Assembly: GCF_017349075.1 (NCBI RefSeq)
Contig: NZ_JAFMOF010000001.1
Span: forward strand, 806,001-870,000
Origin: Streptomyces triculaminicus
Lineage (GTDB): Bacteria > Actinomycetota > Actinomycetes > Streptomycetales > Streptomycetaceae
Reading direction: 5' to 3'
Length of the DNA: 64,000 bases
Shown: in pieces, positions 38,331 to 46,910 of the stretch
How the letters are laid out: each line of letters starts with the position of its first letter
Position numbering within the stretch: the stretch's first letter is position 1
Notes under the pieces: generated by a model
Databases searched by the model: none
What the model was told of the DNA's origin: nothing
The model's input: only the letters and a program-made list of their open reading frames with translations
Made by a program: the position numbers and the translations under genes

Positions 38331-39194
38331 TCATGCGTGATTCCTTTCGGGTTCGCGGTTGATGTACCGGAGGAGGGCCGCCCTGGCGTGGACCTCCTCG
38401 GGCGAGAGGGGCGCCGCCAGGGCGGCCGTGTGTGGTTCGCCCCGGCAGTCCCGGCAGAGGCCGCCGGGGAGTGCTTCGGGGCGGCCGGGGGTGGCACAGA
38501 CGGTGCACTCGACGAGCAGGAGGCGTGTGGCTGCCGCCGGCTGCGGCTCGGGCGGCAACTTGTCGACGAGTCGACGGCGGGCGAGCGCGGCGGCGCGATG
38601 CACTTCCGGCGGCAGCCCGGCCGTGAGCGCGCGGACGACTTCGGCTTCGGTGGCGCCTCGTTCCAGCCATGGCGCTGCCAGCGGTTCGAGGGCGACGCAG
38701 TCGGCGTGCGACAGCGTCATGCGGGGGTCCGTGCGGCCGAGGGTGGCCAGGAGGGCGTACGCGCGTGAGCGCGGTGCGGGTGGGGCCTCCGGCCGGGGTG
38801 TGTTGCCCGTGAGGACGGCGGTCCACCAGGCGTCGTCCCGCGCGGTGCGCGAGAAGTACGTGCGCGTCACCCAGTGATACGCCCCGTCGTCACCCTTGAG
38901 GTGCTCCTTCACCCGTCGCAGGTGCCCGGCCTCCGACAGGCGCCGCAGCGCCGTGCGGCACGCGGCCTGGCCGTAGGCGGGGAGCTGGGCGGCGAGGGTT
39001 TTGGCGTCCATGGCCGCGCCCTCGGGCAGGCGGTCGACGAACGCGGCGATCTGCGCCTCACGGGGCGGCAGGTGCGCGAAGTCGGTGGCGGTACGCGGGG
39101 CTTGGCCCGGCGCGCTCTTCTTGCCGTAGCCGGGCTTGGCCATCGGGAAGGCGTGCGGGGAGCGCACGGCGGCGCTAGGGTTGGCGTCAGCCAT
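38331..39194 (-). CDS. Winged-helix-like hypothetical protein
   Basis: The 287-residue protein has a predicted helix-turn-helix region near residues 45-100 (LPPREAQIAAFVDRLPEG to LRRLSEAGHLRRVKEHL). A basic linker follows, and then a C-terminal part with a CxxC...CxxC pattern (VECTVCATPG and GLCRDCRGE) likely to bind zinc. I recognise it only as a Streptomyces-restricted family of putative regulators. The ATG at 39194 has AAAGGA ten bases upstream. It precedes the Uma2 gene and probably forms one operon with Uma2 and GPP34. The 23-bp inverted repeat at 39285-39307 may be its operator. Confidence 0.8.
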   Translation of the reverse strand: MADANPSAAVRSPHAFPMAKPGYGKKSAPGQAPRTATDFAHLPPREAQIAAFVDRLPEGAAMDAKTLAAQLPAYGQAACRTALRRLSEAGHLRRVKEHLKGDDGAYHWVTRTYFSRTARDDAWWTAVLTGNTPRPEAPPAPRSRAYALLATLGRTDPRMTLSHADCVALEPLAAPWLERGATEAEVVRALTAGLPPEVHRAAALARRRLVDKLPPEPQPAAATRLLLVECTVCATPGRPEALPGGLCRDCRGEPHTAALAAPLSPEEVHARAALLRYINREPERNHA

Positions 39195-39284
39195 GAGATC
39201 GAGTCCTTTTCGATCTTGATGGTCAGACCCCGGCCTGGTGTTGCTAGCACCTGCCGGGGTCGTTTGCTGTTCCGGACGCTAGAG

Positions 39285-39307
39285 GGTTGCGACCGTGCGT
39301 CGCAACC
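39285..39307. repeat. 23-bp perfect inverted repeat upstream of winged-helix-like gene
   Basis: The arms GGTTGCGAC and GTCGCAACC are separated by CGTGC (9-5-9). It lies 91 bp upstream of the start at 39194 and 105 bp past the stop of the DUF397 gene. It could be an operator for the downstream operon or a terminator for the DUF397 transcript. Confidence 0.6.
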
Positions 39308-39412
39308 GGATCACACAAAGTGAACTCCGCGTGGTATACGCGCCATTGGGGAGGGTGGGTGGGTTCAGACCCGACCACCCATTCCTTACAGAAAGGGCTC
39401 GGAGCCCGGAGC

Positions 39413-39604
39413 TCAAGCCCCGGCCCCGCCGAGCGCCGCGACGAACGCCGTCCAGGACGGCGTCGGGACGGTCAGTTCCGGTCCGGTTATTCGCTTCGAG
39501 TCCCGGACCCGCACCTCCCGGGGCCCGGAGCGCAACACCTCGACGCAGTTGTCACCCGTCATGTTGCTGTAGCTGGATTTGAACCATGCCAACGTGCCGT
39601 TCAC
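39413..39604 (-). CDS. DUF397 domain-containing protein
   Basis: The 63-residue protein has the DUF397 signature WFKSSYSNMTGDNCVEV and ends TAFVAALGG. These small proteins pair with XRE regulators across Streptomyces, as in the abaA and whiJ loci. The partner often controls development or antibiotic production. The GTG at 39604 overlaps the stop of the XRE gene as GTGA, with GGAG five bases before, so translation is coupled. Confidence 0.93.
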   Translation of the reverse strand: MNGTLAWFKSSYSNMTGDNCVEVLRSGPREVRVRDSKRITGPELTVPTPSWTAFVAALGGAGA

Positions 39605-40410
39605 AGCTTCTCCAACAGGGCCGCGATGAAACGCGTGGACTCAACCGGGCTGAGGGCAACTTGGTGGATCAGCGAGAGCCCATGCGCAATGAGACCGACC
39701 CTTTCAGGGTCGGTTACCAGTACACCCGCGAAGCCGCCCTCCTGGTAGGCAATCCGCTCCTGGCCGGGCAGCTCCATCATGACGACTGAACCGTTGAGCT
39801 CCACCTGTAGTGCACCGATCGGCATGACTTGGATGTTCACATTGCGCCGTACCGCAACTTCCAGCAGGTGACGCAACTGCCCCTTATGGGTCGCGACATC
39901 GGCAAGTGGGCGGCACAAAGGCATCTCGCCGATGACGAAGGAGAACGCTGTCGACTGCGTGTCCAGCACGCGATGACGCCCCAACCTGACGGAGACCCGC
40001 TCCTCGATCGTCTCGTCATCCACCGGCGGCCAGCACCTGCCGAACAGCGCCCGTGCGGTTTCCTCCGTCTGCAGCAGGCCGGGAATGAGCATCGGCTCAC
40101 TCGAACTGATCGCGATCGCCTCGGCCTCGTACCGGAAGAAGTCCTGCGCCGCAGGCCGGGGGCCCTCCGGAGTCAGATATGGATGCGCCGCCTCGAGCAA
40201 CCCACCCGCCCCGCACATCTGATCCGCGACCTGCAGCACCCGCAAACTCGGCCGCCGCCGCCCCTGCTCCATCGACTTGATGGCCTCGTAGCCGTATCCG
40301 GCCTCCTTGGCGAGCGTTTCCCGCGAGACCCCGGACCGCTCCCGCCACCGCTTCAGCTGGTCTCCGCAGTACCGCCACCCGATCGGCGGCTGAGAGTCCG
40401 CTTCTCCCAT
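39601..40410 (-). CDS. XRE-family regulator with DUF5753 domain
   Basis: The 269-residue protein has an N-terminal Cro/C1-type helix-turn-helix (LKRWRERSGVSRETLAKEAGYGYEAIKSMEQGRRRPSL). The C-terminal ligand-sensing-like domain contains EAIAISSSEPMLIPGLLQTEETARALF, which is the DUF5753 signature. It is of the WhiJ type. The ATG at 40410 has a GGAAGGGG site. It forms a pair with the downstream DUF397 gene and is divergent from the SpoIIE phosphatase gene, which it may regulate. Confidence 0.92.
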   Translation of the reverse strand: MGEADSQPPIGWRYCGDQLKRWRERSGVSRETLAKEAGYGYEAIKSMEQGRRRPSLRVLQVADQMCGAGGLLEAAHPYLTPEGPRPAAQDFFRYEAEAIAISSSEPMLIPGLLQTEETARALFGRCWPPVDDETIEERVSVRLGRHRVLDTQSTAFSFVIGEMPLCRPLADVATHKGQLRHLLEVAVRRNVNIQVMPIGALQVELNGSVVMMELPGQERIAYQEGGFAGVLVTDPERVGLIAHGLSLIHQVALSPVESTRFIAALLEKL

Positions 40411-40556
40411 GGGCCACCCCTTCCCATCGCTACCACTCAAAGTAGCCACGCATGAGCGCCCCGGCGCCGGGGATCGGCAACGTCACCCCCTCACGGCGCC
40501 CTGACCCAGGTGGGGCCCGATGTGCCGCGACCGCCCGTCCGGCATATCGTTCAGGT

Positions 40557-42671
40557 ATGTCCGGTCGCGGCAAGCAGCCGGACGCGGCCGGTCTTCTGGA
40601 TGAGGCCCTGGTCAGGGCCGTGCACCGCACAGGCGCCTCGGGCGGCAGCGTCTATCTGCTGGACCAGGAGGAGCAGACGCTGGTCACGGCGGTGATGTGT
40701 GGTGGGCCCGCCGAGGTCACCGAGCCGTGGTGGCGTCTGGCTGTCAGTCGCCAGAGCCCGGCGCCGCAGGCCGTGCGCGAGGACCGTCTGGTGTGGGTGG
40801 GCTCCCAGGAGGACATGGCGCGCCAGTATCCGCGCGGTGCGGCGACCTTCCCCCATCGGACGACGATGGCGTGTACTCCGCTCAGGGGCGTACACCGCTG
40901 CTGGGGGGCGCTCTCGCTGTCGTGGCACGTCGGCCGGTCGTCGCGGATCACCCGGCGGGAGCGCGGTCAGATCCTCTTCAGCGCCCGGCGCATCGCCCGC
41001 GTTCTGGACGAGGCCGGCGACCGTCCGGAGATCCCGGACCGCCCGCGTGTCGTCCCCGTGCACCTGGCCGCCGCGGAGCCGGTGCAGCCCGCCCTCGCGG
41101 CGGCCGACCTGGTCGAGCGCCTGCCGGAGGGCGTCCTGGCCATGGACCGCACGGGACGCGTCACGTTCGTCAGCAACACGGCCGTCGACCTGCTGGGCCG
41201 TACGCACGAGCAGTTGCTGGGCCGGGTGCTGTGGGAGGCCGTGCCGTGGCTGGGGACCGGTGCGTGCATGGAGACGTACCGCGCCGCTTGGTTCAGCGGT
41301 GAGCCGGTGGCCTGCACCGCTGAGCGCCCGCCGGGCCGGTGGCTCGACATCCGTCTCTACCCGGATGCCGGCGGCATCAGCGTTCTCATCGCCCCCAGCC
41401 GGACCGCCGACGCCGCGCAGCGCCGTCCGGTCGGGGCAGCGGCGGAATCCGCCGCCGCCGCGGGCCGGATCCACCAGCTGATGCACCTGGCTGCGGCGCT
41501 GACGGAGACCGTGAGCGTGCAGGACGTCGTCGACCTGATCGAGGAGCTGGTCCTCCCCACCTTCGGCGCCGACGGCCTGATCATGGCAACGGCCGAAGCC
41601 GGCCGGCTGGTGTCCATCGGCTCCCTCGGCTACGACCCGGCGCTGATCGACCAGCTGGAGGGGCTGCCGATGGACGCCGACACCACCCCCGTCGGGCACG
41701 CCCTGGCCACCGGTGCCCCGTCCTTCTTCGCCAACCGCGCCGAACTGTCCCACGGCTACCCCGACACTCCACAGCTCAGCGACAAGCAGGCATGGGCGTT
41801 CCTGCCGCTGATCACCTCGGGGCGCCCCATCGGCTGCTGCGTGCTCGCCTACAGCCGGCCGCACGACTTCTCCGTCGACGAACGCGCCACCCTCACCCCC
41901 CTGGCGAGCCTCATCGCCCAGGCCCTGGACCGGGCCCGGCTCTACGACGCCAAGCACAACCTCGCCCACGCCCTGCAGAAGCGCCTGCTGCCCCGCGCCC
42001 TGCCCACCGTCGCCGGGCTGAACGTCGCCGCCCGCTACCTCCCGACCAGCCACGGCCTCGACATCGGCGGCGACTTCTACGACCTGGTCCGCCTGACGGA
42101 CACCACGGTCGCCGCCGTCATCGGCGACGTGCAGGGCCACGACGTGACCGCCGCCGCGCTGATGGGGCAGGTCCGTACGGTGATCCACTCCCACGCCACG
42201 TCCGGTGCCGGCGCGTACCCCGACGAGGTCCTCGGCCGGACGAACCGCGACCTCACGGACATGGACCCCGGCCGGTTCATCACCTGCCTCTACGCCCACC
42301 TGGACCTCGCGAGCCGGCGGATCACCCTCGCCAGCGCCGGTCACCCGCCCCCGCTCCTGCACCGGCCGGGACACCGGGCCGGCACCGTGGACGTCGACCC
42401 CGGTCCACCGCTGGGCATCGGCTTCGACGCCCCGTACGCCGTGACCACGCTGTCCGTGCCGGCCGGGGCCGTCCTCGCCCTCTACACCGACGGGCTCGTG
42501 GAGACGTCCGGCACCGACATCGACGAGACCACCGCGGACATCGCGCGCGCCCTCGCCGACGCGAGCGGCCTCCCCCTGCACCACGTCATCGACAGCCTCG
42601 TCCAGCACGCCTGCCCCACCGGCCAGCACGCGGACGACATCGCGCTGCTGCTCCTGCAGCCGACGGCCTGA
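40557..42671 (+). CDS. SpoIIE-type PP2C phosphatase with GAF and PAS domains
   Basis: The 704-residue protein has an N-terminal GAF-like domain (about 1-150), a PAS domain (about 180-290, VERLPEGVLAMDRTGRVTF), a second GAF domain (about 315-460) and a C-terminal SpoIIE/RsbU phosphatase. The metal-binding motifs are DIGGDFYDL, GDVQGHD and ADDIALLLL. Such proteins dephosphorylate anti-anti-sigma factors and so release alternative sigma factors in response to signals. The start at 40557 has no clear ribosome binding site. An ATG at 40452 in frame would add 35 unlikely residues. It converges with the MmyB-like regulator, only 8 bp apart. Confidence 0.9.
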   Translation: MSGRGKQPDAAGLLDEALVRAVHRTGASGGSVYLLDQEEQTLVTAVMCGGPAEVTEPWWRLAVSRQSPAPQAVREDRLVWVGSQEDMARQYPRGAATFPHRTTMACTPLRGVHRCWGALSLSWHVGRSSRITRRERGQILFSARRIARVLDEAGDRPEIPDRPRVVPVHLAAAEPVQPALAAADLVERLPEGVLAMDRTGRVTFVSNTAVDLLGRTHEQLLGRVLWEAVPWLGTGACMETYRAAWFSGEPVACTAERPPGRWLDIRLYPDAGGISVLIAPSRTADAAQRRPVGAAAESAAAAGRIHQLMHLAAALTETVSVQDVVDLIEELVLPTFGADGLIMATAEAGRLVSIGSLGYDPALIDQLEGLPMDADTTPVGHALATGAPSFFANRAELSHGYPDTPQLSDKQAWAFLPLITSGRPIGCCVLAYSRPHDFSVDERATLTPLASLIAQALDRARLYDAKHNLAHALQKRLLPRALPTVAGLNVAARYLPTSHGLDIGGDFYDLVRLTDTTVAAVIGDVQGHDVTAAALMGQVRTVIHSHATSGAGAYPDEVLGRTNRDLTDMDPGRFITCLYAHLDLASRRITLASAGHPPPLLHRPGHRAGTVDVDPGPPLGIGFDAPYAVTTLSVPAGAVLALYTDGLVETSGTDIDETTADIARALADASGLPLHHVIDSLVQHACPTGQHADDIALLLLQPTA

Positions 42672-42679
42672 GGCGGCCA

Positions 42680-43558
42680 TCACGGGCTCGCGCCCCGAAC
42701 GCCCTGATCCTCCCGCCCCGAACGGGCGAGGGCGGCGGCCTCGCGGCTGCCTCTCTCGGCGCTGAAGACGTGCACGACCAGGCCGGTCTCGCCGGGCGCC
42801 GCCGGGACGTGGAGGGTCTCGTAGTCGAGGGTGAGCAGGCCGGCCGTCGGGTGCCGTACGCGCTTGCGGCCCGCCGCGCACATCACGACCTCGCCGGTGG
42901 CCCAGATGCGCCGGAAGTCGTCGCTGCGGGCGGACAGGTCGGTGATGAGGGCGGAGAGTTCCGCGTCGTCGGGGTAGCGGCCCGCGGCGACCCGTAGTTG
43001 GCCCACGGCCTCCACCGCCCGGTCCTCCCACTCCGGGAAGACGGCGCGGGAGGCGGGGTCGAGGAAGAGGAACCGGGCCTGGTTCCGGTCGCGGCGGGCC
43101 GGGTCGGAGAGGCCGCCCATGAGGTCGTCGCCCAGGCTGTTCCAGGCCACGACGTCGAGCCGGTGGTCCGTCACGAAGGCCGGAAAGTGGGCCATGGCGT
43201 CGAGAAGCCGCTGGAGGAGGGGGCTGACCCGGGCACGGGGCGCGGGGCCGCGCCCGGCGCAGGCCAGGGTGGCGAGGTGTCCGCGTTCCGCCGCGTCGAG
43301 GCCGAGTGCCGTGGCGAGCGCATCGAGCACCTCGGGGGACGGCTGGGTGGCACGGCCCTGTTCGAGGCGCACGTAGTAGTCCACACTGATCCCGGCGAGC
43401 TGGGCCAACTCCTCGCGGCGCAGCCCGCGTACGCGTCGGCGACGGCCGCCGGTGAGGCCGACGTGCTCCGGTGCGACACGGCCCCGGCGGGCGCGCAGAA
43501 AGCCGCCGAGCGCCCGTCCGTTGTCGCCGATCCCGTCGATGCGGTCCACCCCGTTCAT
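42680..43558 (-). CDS. MmyB-like XRE-family transcriptional regulator
   Basis: The 292-residue protein has an N-terminal XRE helix-turn-helix (RRRVRGLRREELAQLAGISVDYYVRLEQGR). The C-terminal MmyB-like ligand-binding domain contains FPAFVTDHRLDVVAWNSL. Homologues repress a divergent oxidoreductase gene and respond to a small lipid-like ligand. Here the quinone-reductase gene at 43656 is divergent across 97 bp, which suggests that it is the target. The ATG at 43558 has a modest GGAACG site. Confidence 0.92.
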   Translation of the reverse strand: MNGVDRIDGIGDNGRALGGFLRARRGRVAPEHVGLTGGRRRRVRGLRREELAQLAGISVDYYVRLEQGRATQPSPEVLDALATALGLDAAERGHLATLACAGRGPAPRARVSPLLQRLLDAMAHFPAFVTDHRLDVVAWNSLGDDLMGGLSDPARRDRNQARFLFLDPASRAVFPEWEDRAVEAVGQLRVAAGRYPDDAELSALITDLSARSDDFRRIWATGEVVMCAAGRKRVRHPTAGLLTLDYETLHVPAAPGETGLVVHVFSAERGSREAAALARSGREDQGVRGASP

Positions 43559-43655
43559 GCGTTCCAGTATGGGTGGCCCTCGCAGTACCAGGATTGTCGT
43601 TCCGCCGTTGAACAGGGTGCTGGCTGCCCGGTCGCGCCCGGGAGAACGTAGCGGC

Positions 43656-44450
43656 ATGACCGAAACCACGCCGCAGCAGCCGAAGAAGATCCTCGTCGTC
43701 AGCGCCCACCCCGAACCCCGTTCGCTCAACGCCGCGCTGGCCGCGTTCGCGGTGGAGAGGCTGCGCGCGGCGGGGCACGAGGTGCGGGTGTCCGACCTCC
43801 ACGCGATGAAGTGGAAGGCGACGGTGGACGCCGACGACTTCCCCGACCACACCGGGGACCGGCGGCTGCAGGTGATGGGCGCCTCGGAGCGCGCCACGCT
43901 GGCGGGGCGGCTGTCGCCGGACATCGCGGAGGAGCAGGAGAAGGTGCGCTGGTCGGACGCGGTGATCCTGCAGTTCCCGATGTGGTGGTTCTCGGCGCCC
44001 GCAATCCTGAAGGGCTGGATCGACCGGGTGTTCACCAGCGGGTTCGCCTACGGCCCGAAGGTCCCCCCGCCCTACAGCGAGGGCACCCTGGCGGGGCGGC
44101 GGGCGCTGATATCGGTGACGGCCGGCGCCCGCGAGTCGGCGTTCTCCGACCGGGGCATCCACGGGCGGCTGGAGGACGTCCTCCACCCTCTGCAGCACGG
44201 CCTGTTCTGGTTCACCGGCATGGCACCGCTCGAACCCTTCGCGGTGTACGGCTCGAACGACCTGCCGGAGGAGCGCTTCGAGGCCGCGAAGCGGGCGTAC
44301 GGGCGGCGGCTCGACACGCTGTTCACGGACGAGCCGGTCCCGTACCGCACGCTCGTCGGCAGCGACTACGACCACGACATGCGGCTGTTGCCGGGCGTGG
44401 AGGCGGCGGGGACGACCGGGCTGGACCTGCACGTCCGCCCGCGCGGCTGA
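43656..44450 (+). CDS. NAD(P)H dehydrogenase (quinone) family flavoprotein
   Basis: The 264-residue flavodoxin-like fold protein is of the NQO1/MdaB group. The N-terminal FMN/FAD motif is VVSAHPEPRSLNAAL, and the substrate-side signature is FPMWWFSAPAILKGWIDRVF. It probably reduces quinones or electrophiles by two electrons and so limits oxidative stress. The ATG at 43656 has GGGAG 12 bases upstream. It is divergent from an MmyB-like regulator that likely controls it. Confidence 0.93.
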   Translation: MTETTPQQPKKILVVSAHPEPRSLNAALAAFAVERLRAAGHEVRVSDLHAMKWKATVDADDFPDHTGDRRLQVMGASERATLAGRLSPDIAEEQEKVRWSDAVILQFPMWWFSAPAILKGWIDRVFTSGFAYGPKVPPPYSEGTLAGRRALISVTAGARESAFSDRGIHGRLEDVLHPLQHGLFWFTGMAPLEPFAVYGSNDLPEERFEAAKRAYGRRLDTLFTDEPVPYRTLVGSDYDHDMRLLPGVEAAGTTGLDLHVRPRG

Positions 44451-44473
44451 GCGGGCGGGGGCCACCCGGCGGT

Positions 44474-44491
44474 GCCCAGGTGTCCCTGGGC
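44474..44491. terminator. Small hairpin after quinone-reductase gene
   Basis: GCCCAGG and CCTGGGC form a perfect 7-bp stem with a TGTC loop between convergent genes. It is a modest terminator for either direction. Confidence 0.5.
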
Positions 44492-44507
44492 GCACGCACC
44501 GTCCGCG

Positions 44508-44783
44508 TCAGAGGTCCTTGAAGGGCGGGGTGATTCTCGTGACGACGATCAATCGTTTTCGACGCAGTGGGAGAAAGTAGAAGTAGCCGCCATAGGCATG
44601 CAACTCCCTCATCCCACCCCCGCGCTTCGGGCCGATTCCCACGTTCTCGATATCCGCCCCCATGCCCGCCAGCTCGACGAGTTCGGCGACGAGACGCTCG
44701 ACTTCAGCCACAAAGTCGCCGGGAACGCCTCCCGCGACGTGCTCGCGGTCCGGGTCGTACTCCCAGGACCAGACATCGCTCAA
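44508..44783 (-). CDS. Small protein, putative toxin-like partner of DUF6247 gene
   Basis: A 91-residue protein starts at a TTG (44783) that overlaps the stop of the upstream gene as TTGA. No ATG or GTG suits the conserved N-terminal part beginning SDVWSWEYDPDREH. The C-terminal half (MRELHAYGGYFYFLPLRRKRLIVVTRITPPFKDL) has the short beta-strand, basic character of RelE/ParE-like proteins, but no catalytic residues can be assigned. The gene lies downstream of a DUF6247 gene and the two are translationally coupled. Function is unknown. Confidence 0.65.
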   Translation of the reverse strand: MSDVWSWEYDPDREHVAGGVPGDFVAEVERLVAELVELAGMGADIENVGIGPKRGGGMRELHAYGGYFYFLPLRRKRLIVVTRITPPFKDL

Positions 44784-45148
44784 CGCCGCCCGTACCCGAT
44801 CGCCTCGTGGGCATCGTCGAGAATGCGGCCGAGCTCGGATGTCGCCGCGCGGATCTGCTCCCGATCGTCCAACGTGACCGCAAGGTCCTCGAGCTCCTGG
44901 AACCGTGCCGCCACGCGCGGCTGGCGCTGGATCCACACGTAGACGGCCCAGCGCGTGGTGAACCGCCACAGGGGGCCGAATTCCGCTCGTTGCTGAGCCG
45001 GATCCACGGCCTCGTCCACCGCGTCGTCCAGCTGACTGGCGAATTCGGGCAGCGAGGCAGGCATGATCTTCGCGACGGCTCGCCGCAAATGGGTCACCGT
45101 AGTCGGCGGCTGCGGGATCAGCGGGCGCTCGGGAACATCGGCGGTCAT
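44780..45148 (-). CDS. DUF6247-like hypothetical protein, putative antitoxin
   Basis: The 122-residue mostly helical protein reads MTADVPERPLIPQPPTTVTHLRRAVAKIMPASLPEF at its start and resembles the DUF6247 family of Streptomyces. Helical segments at 55-100 contain EFGPLWRFTTRWAVYVWIQRQP. The ATG at 45148 has GGGAGA five bases upstream and is better than the ATG at 45160. It is the first gene of a two-gene unit that looks like a toxin-antitoxin module (antitoxin first, 4-nt overlap, small proteins). This is inference from layout. Confidence 0.75.
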   Translation of the reverse strand: MTADVPERPLIPQPPTTVTHLRRAVAKIMPASLPEFASQLDDAVDEAVDPAQQRAEFGPLWRFTTRWAVYVWIQRQPRVAARFQELEDLAVTLDDREQIRAATSELGRILDDAHEAIGYGRR

Positions 45149-45256
45149 AGGTTCTCCCATGGACAGGATTCTGTTCCGTGCGCCCACCGTACCCAGGTCA
45201 AACAGGCATACGACCACCTGATCGGGCAGGCGCGCGAACGCCCGCCCGACGGCCGT

Positions 45257-46408
45257 CTACGAGTACAGGTTGTCCTTGCTCAGCTCGTGGAAGTGGTCGT
45301 GGCTGTGCTCATGACCGTGCCCGTGCCCGTGCCCGTGCTCATGGTCGTGCCCGTCGGCACCCGGTACGTGCGGCTCCGTGACCGGCAGGGAGGAGTCCGC
45401 CGACAGGTCCCAGGAGGAGGCCGCGCGGTTTCGGGCGACCATTTCGGCGCCGAGGGCGGCGACCATCGCGCCGTTGTCGGTGCAGAGCTTGGGGCGCGGG
45501 ACGCGCAGCGTGATGCCGGCGTCCTCGCAGCGGCGCTGGGCCATGGCGCGCAGCCTCGTGTTCGCCGCGACGCCGCCGCCGATCATGAGGTGGTCGACGC
45601 CGTGGTCCTTGCAGGCGCGGACGGCCTTCCTCGTGAGGACGTCCACGACCGCCTCCTGGAAGGAGGCGGCGACGTCCGCGACGGGGACGTTCTCGCCGGC
45701 GGCGCGCTTGGCCTCGATCCAGCGGGCGACGGCGGTCTTGAGGCCGGAGAAGGAGAAGTCGTATATCGGGTCGCGCGGGCCGGTGAGGCCGCGCGGGAAG
45801 CGGATGGCGTCGGGGTCGCCCTCGCGGGCGTAGCGGTCGATGACCGGGCCGCCGGGGAAGCCGAGGTTCAGCACGCGGGCGATCTTGTCGAAGGCCTCGC
45901 CGGCCGCGTCGTCGATGGTGGAGCCGAGGGGGCGGACGTCGGCGGTGATGTCCGGGGCCAGCAGCAGGGAGGAGTGGCCGCCGCTGACCAGCAGGGCCAT
46001 GGTCGGCTCGGGGAGGGCGCCGTGCTCGAGCTGGTCGACGCAGATGTGCGAGGCGAGGTGGTTGACGCCGTAGAGCGGCTTGCCCAGGGCGTAGGCGTAG
46101 GCCTTGGCGGCGGAGACGCCGACGAGGAGGGCGCCGGCGAGGCCGGGGCCGGCGGTGACGGCGATGCCGTCGAGGTCCTTCGCGCTGACCCCGGCGTCCT
46201 TCAGGGCGCGCTGGATCGTCGGGACCATGGCCTCCAGGTGCGCCCGGCTGGCGACCTCGGGGACCACGCCGCCGAAGCGGGCGTGCTCGTCGACGCTGGA
46301 GGCGACGGCGTCGGCGAGCAGCGTGTGGCCTCGGACGATGCCGACGCCGGTCTCGTCGCAGGAGGTCTCGATGCCGAGGACGAGGGGTTCGTCAGCCTTA
46401 CGAGCCAT
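45257..46408 (-). CDS. tsaD: tRNA N6-threonylcarbamoyladenosine synthase TsaD
   Basis: The 383-residue ASKHA-fold enzyme transfers threonylcarbamoyl to A37 of ANN-decoding tRNAs. Metal-binding motif NHLASHI, phosphate motifs [11 protein letters not shown] and VSGGHSSL, and [12 protein letters not shown] are intact. Unusually the C-terminus carries a histidine-rich extension, with [20 protein letters not shown] as its first 20 residues (about 353-372), before ELSKDNLYS. This may bind divalent metals. The ATG at 46408 has an AAGGAATG site. It overlaps the end of rimI by 11 bp in the operon tsaB-rimI-tsaD. Confidence 0.97.
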   Translation of the reverse strand: MARKADEPLVLGIETSCDETGVGIVRGHTLLADAVASSVDEHARFGGVVPEVASRAHLEAMVPTIQRALKDAGVSAKDLDGIAVTAGPGLAGALLVGVSAAKAYAYALGKPLYGVNHLASHICVDQLEHGALPEPTMALLVSGGHSSLLLAPDITADVRPLGSTIDDAAGEAFDKIARVLNLGFPGGPVIDRYAREGDPDAIRFPRGLTGPRDPIYDFSFSGLKTAVARWIEAKRAAGENVPVADVAASFQEAVVDVLTRKAVRACKDHGVDHLMIGGGVAANTRLRAMAQRRCEDAGITLRVPRPKLCTDNGAMVAALGAEMVARNRAASSWDLSADSSLPVTEPHVPGADGHDHEHGHGHGHGHEHSHDHFHELSKDNLYS

Positions 46409-46910
46409 GGGTCATTCCTTGCACTGCGAAGTTCGGATCGGTCAGACGCATCACGAGCGCGTCGATGTTGCCGGGCTGGTAGTAGCCCCGGCGGACGCCT
46501 ACGGGCTCGAAGCCGAAGCGTTCGTACAGGCGCTGGGCGCGGGTGTTGTCGACGCGCACCTCGAGCAGTACCTCGCGGCACTCGAAGGCGGTCGCGGTCG
46601 TGAGGAGTTCGGTGAGCAGCCGGGCGCCCAGGCCGGTGCTCCAGTGCTCCTGGGCGACGGCGATGGTCTGCACGTCGCCCGTGCCGTCGATGGCGGCGAG
46701 GCCGGCGTAGCCGACGATCCGGCCGTCCGGGTCGACCGCGACGACGTAGCGGCGGTTGGCGTTCGCGCCGCGCGCGTGCGCCAGCTCCGACCAGAACAGG
46801 CCCTTGGACCAGGCGTCCTGCGGGAAGAGCGCCTTCTCCAGCTCCAGCACCGGCCCGATGTCCCACCAGCGCATCTCGCGGATGCCGACCGCCGCGGCTG
46901 ACCCGGTCAC
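46398..46910 (-). CDS. rimI: Ribosomal-protein-alanine N-acetyltransferase RimI
   Basis: The 170-residue GNAT acetyltransferase has the acetyl-CoA motif [13 protein letters not shown] (QxxGxG-like) and the C-terminal motif [23 protein letters not shown]. The usual RimI target is the N-terminus of ribosomal protein S18. The GTG at 46910 overlaps the tsaB stop as GTGA. The position between tsaB and tsaD is standard in actinobacteria. Confidence 0.94.
   Translation of the reverse strand: MTGSAAAVGIREMRWWDIGPVLELEKALFPQDAWSKGLFWSELAHARGANANRRYVVAVDPDGRIVGYAGLAAIDGTGDVQTIAVAQEHWSTGLGARLLTELLTTATAFECREVLLEVRVDNTRAQRLYERFGFEPVGVRRGYYQPGNIDALVMRLTDPNFAVQGMTHGS

Noticed and set aside
40452..40556. 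Upstream ATG extending the SpoIIE phosphatase by 35 residues
   Set aside because: There is no ribosome binding site, and the added residues are Arg/Pro-rich and unlike the family.
45297..45352. Short tandem repeats (GTGCCC/GTGCTC) that might suggest a repeat array
   Set aside because: They are the codons of the His-rich tail of TsaD. There are no spacers and no CRISPR structure.
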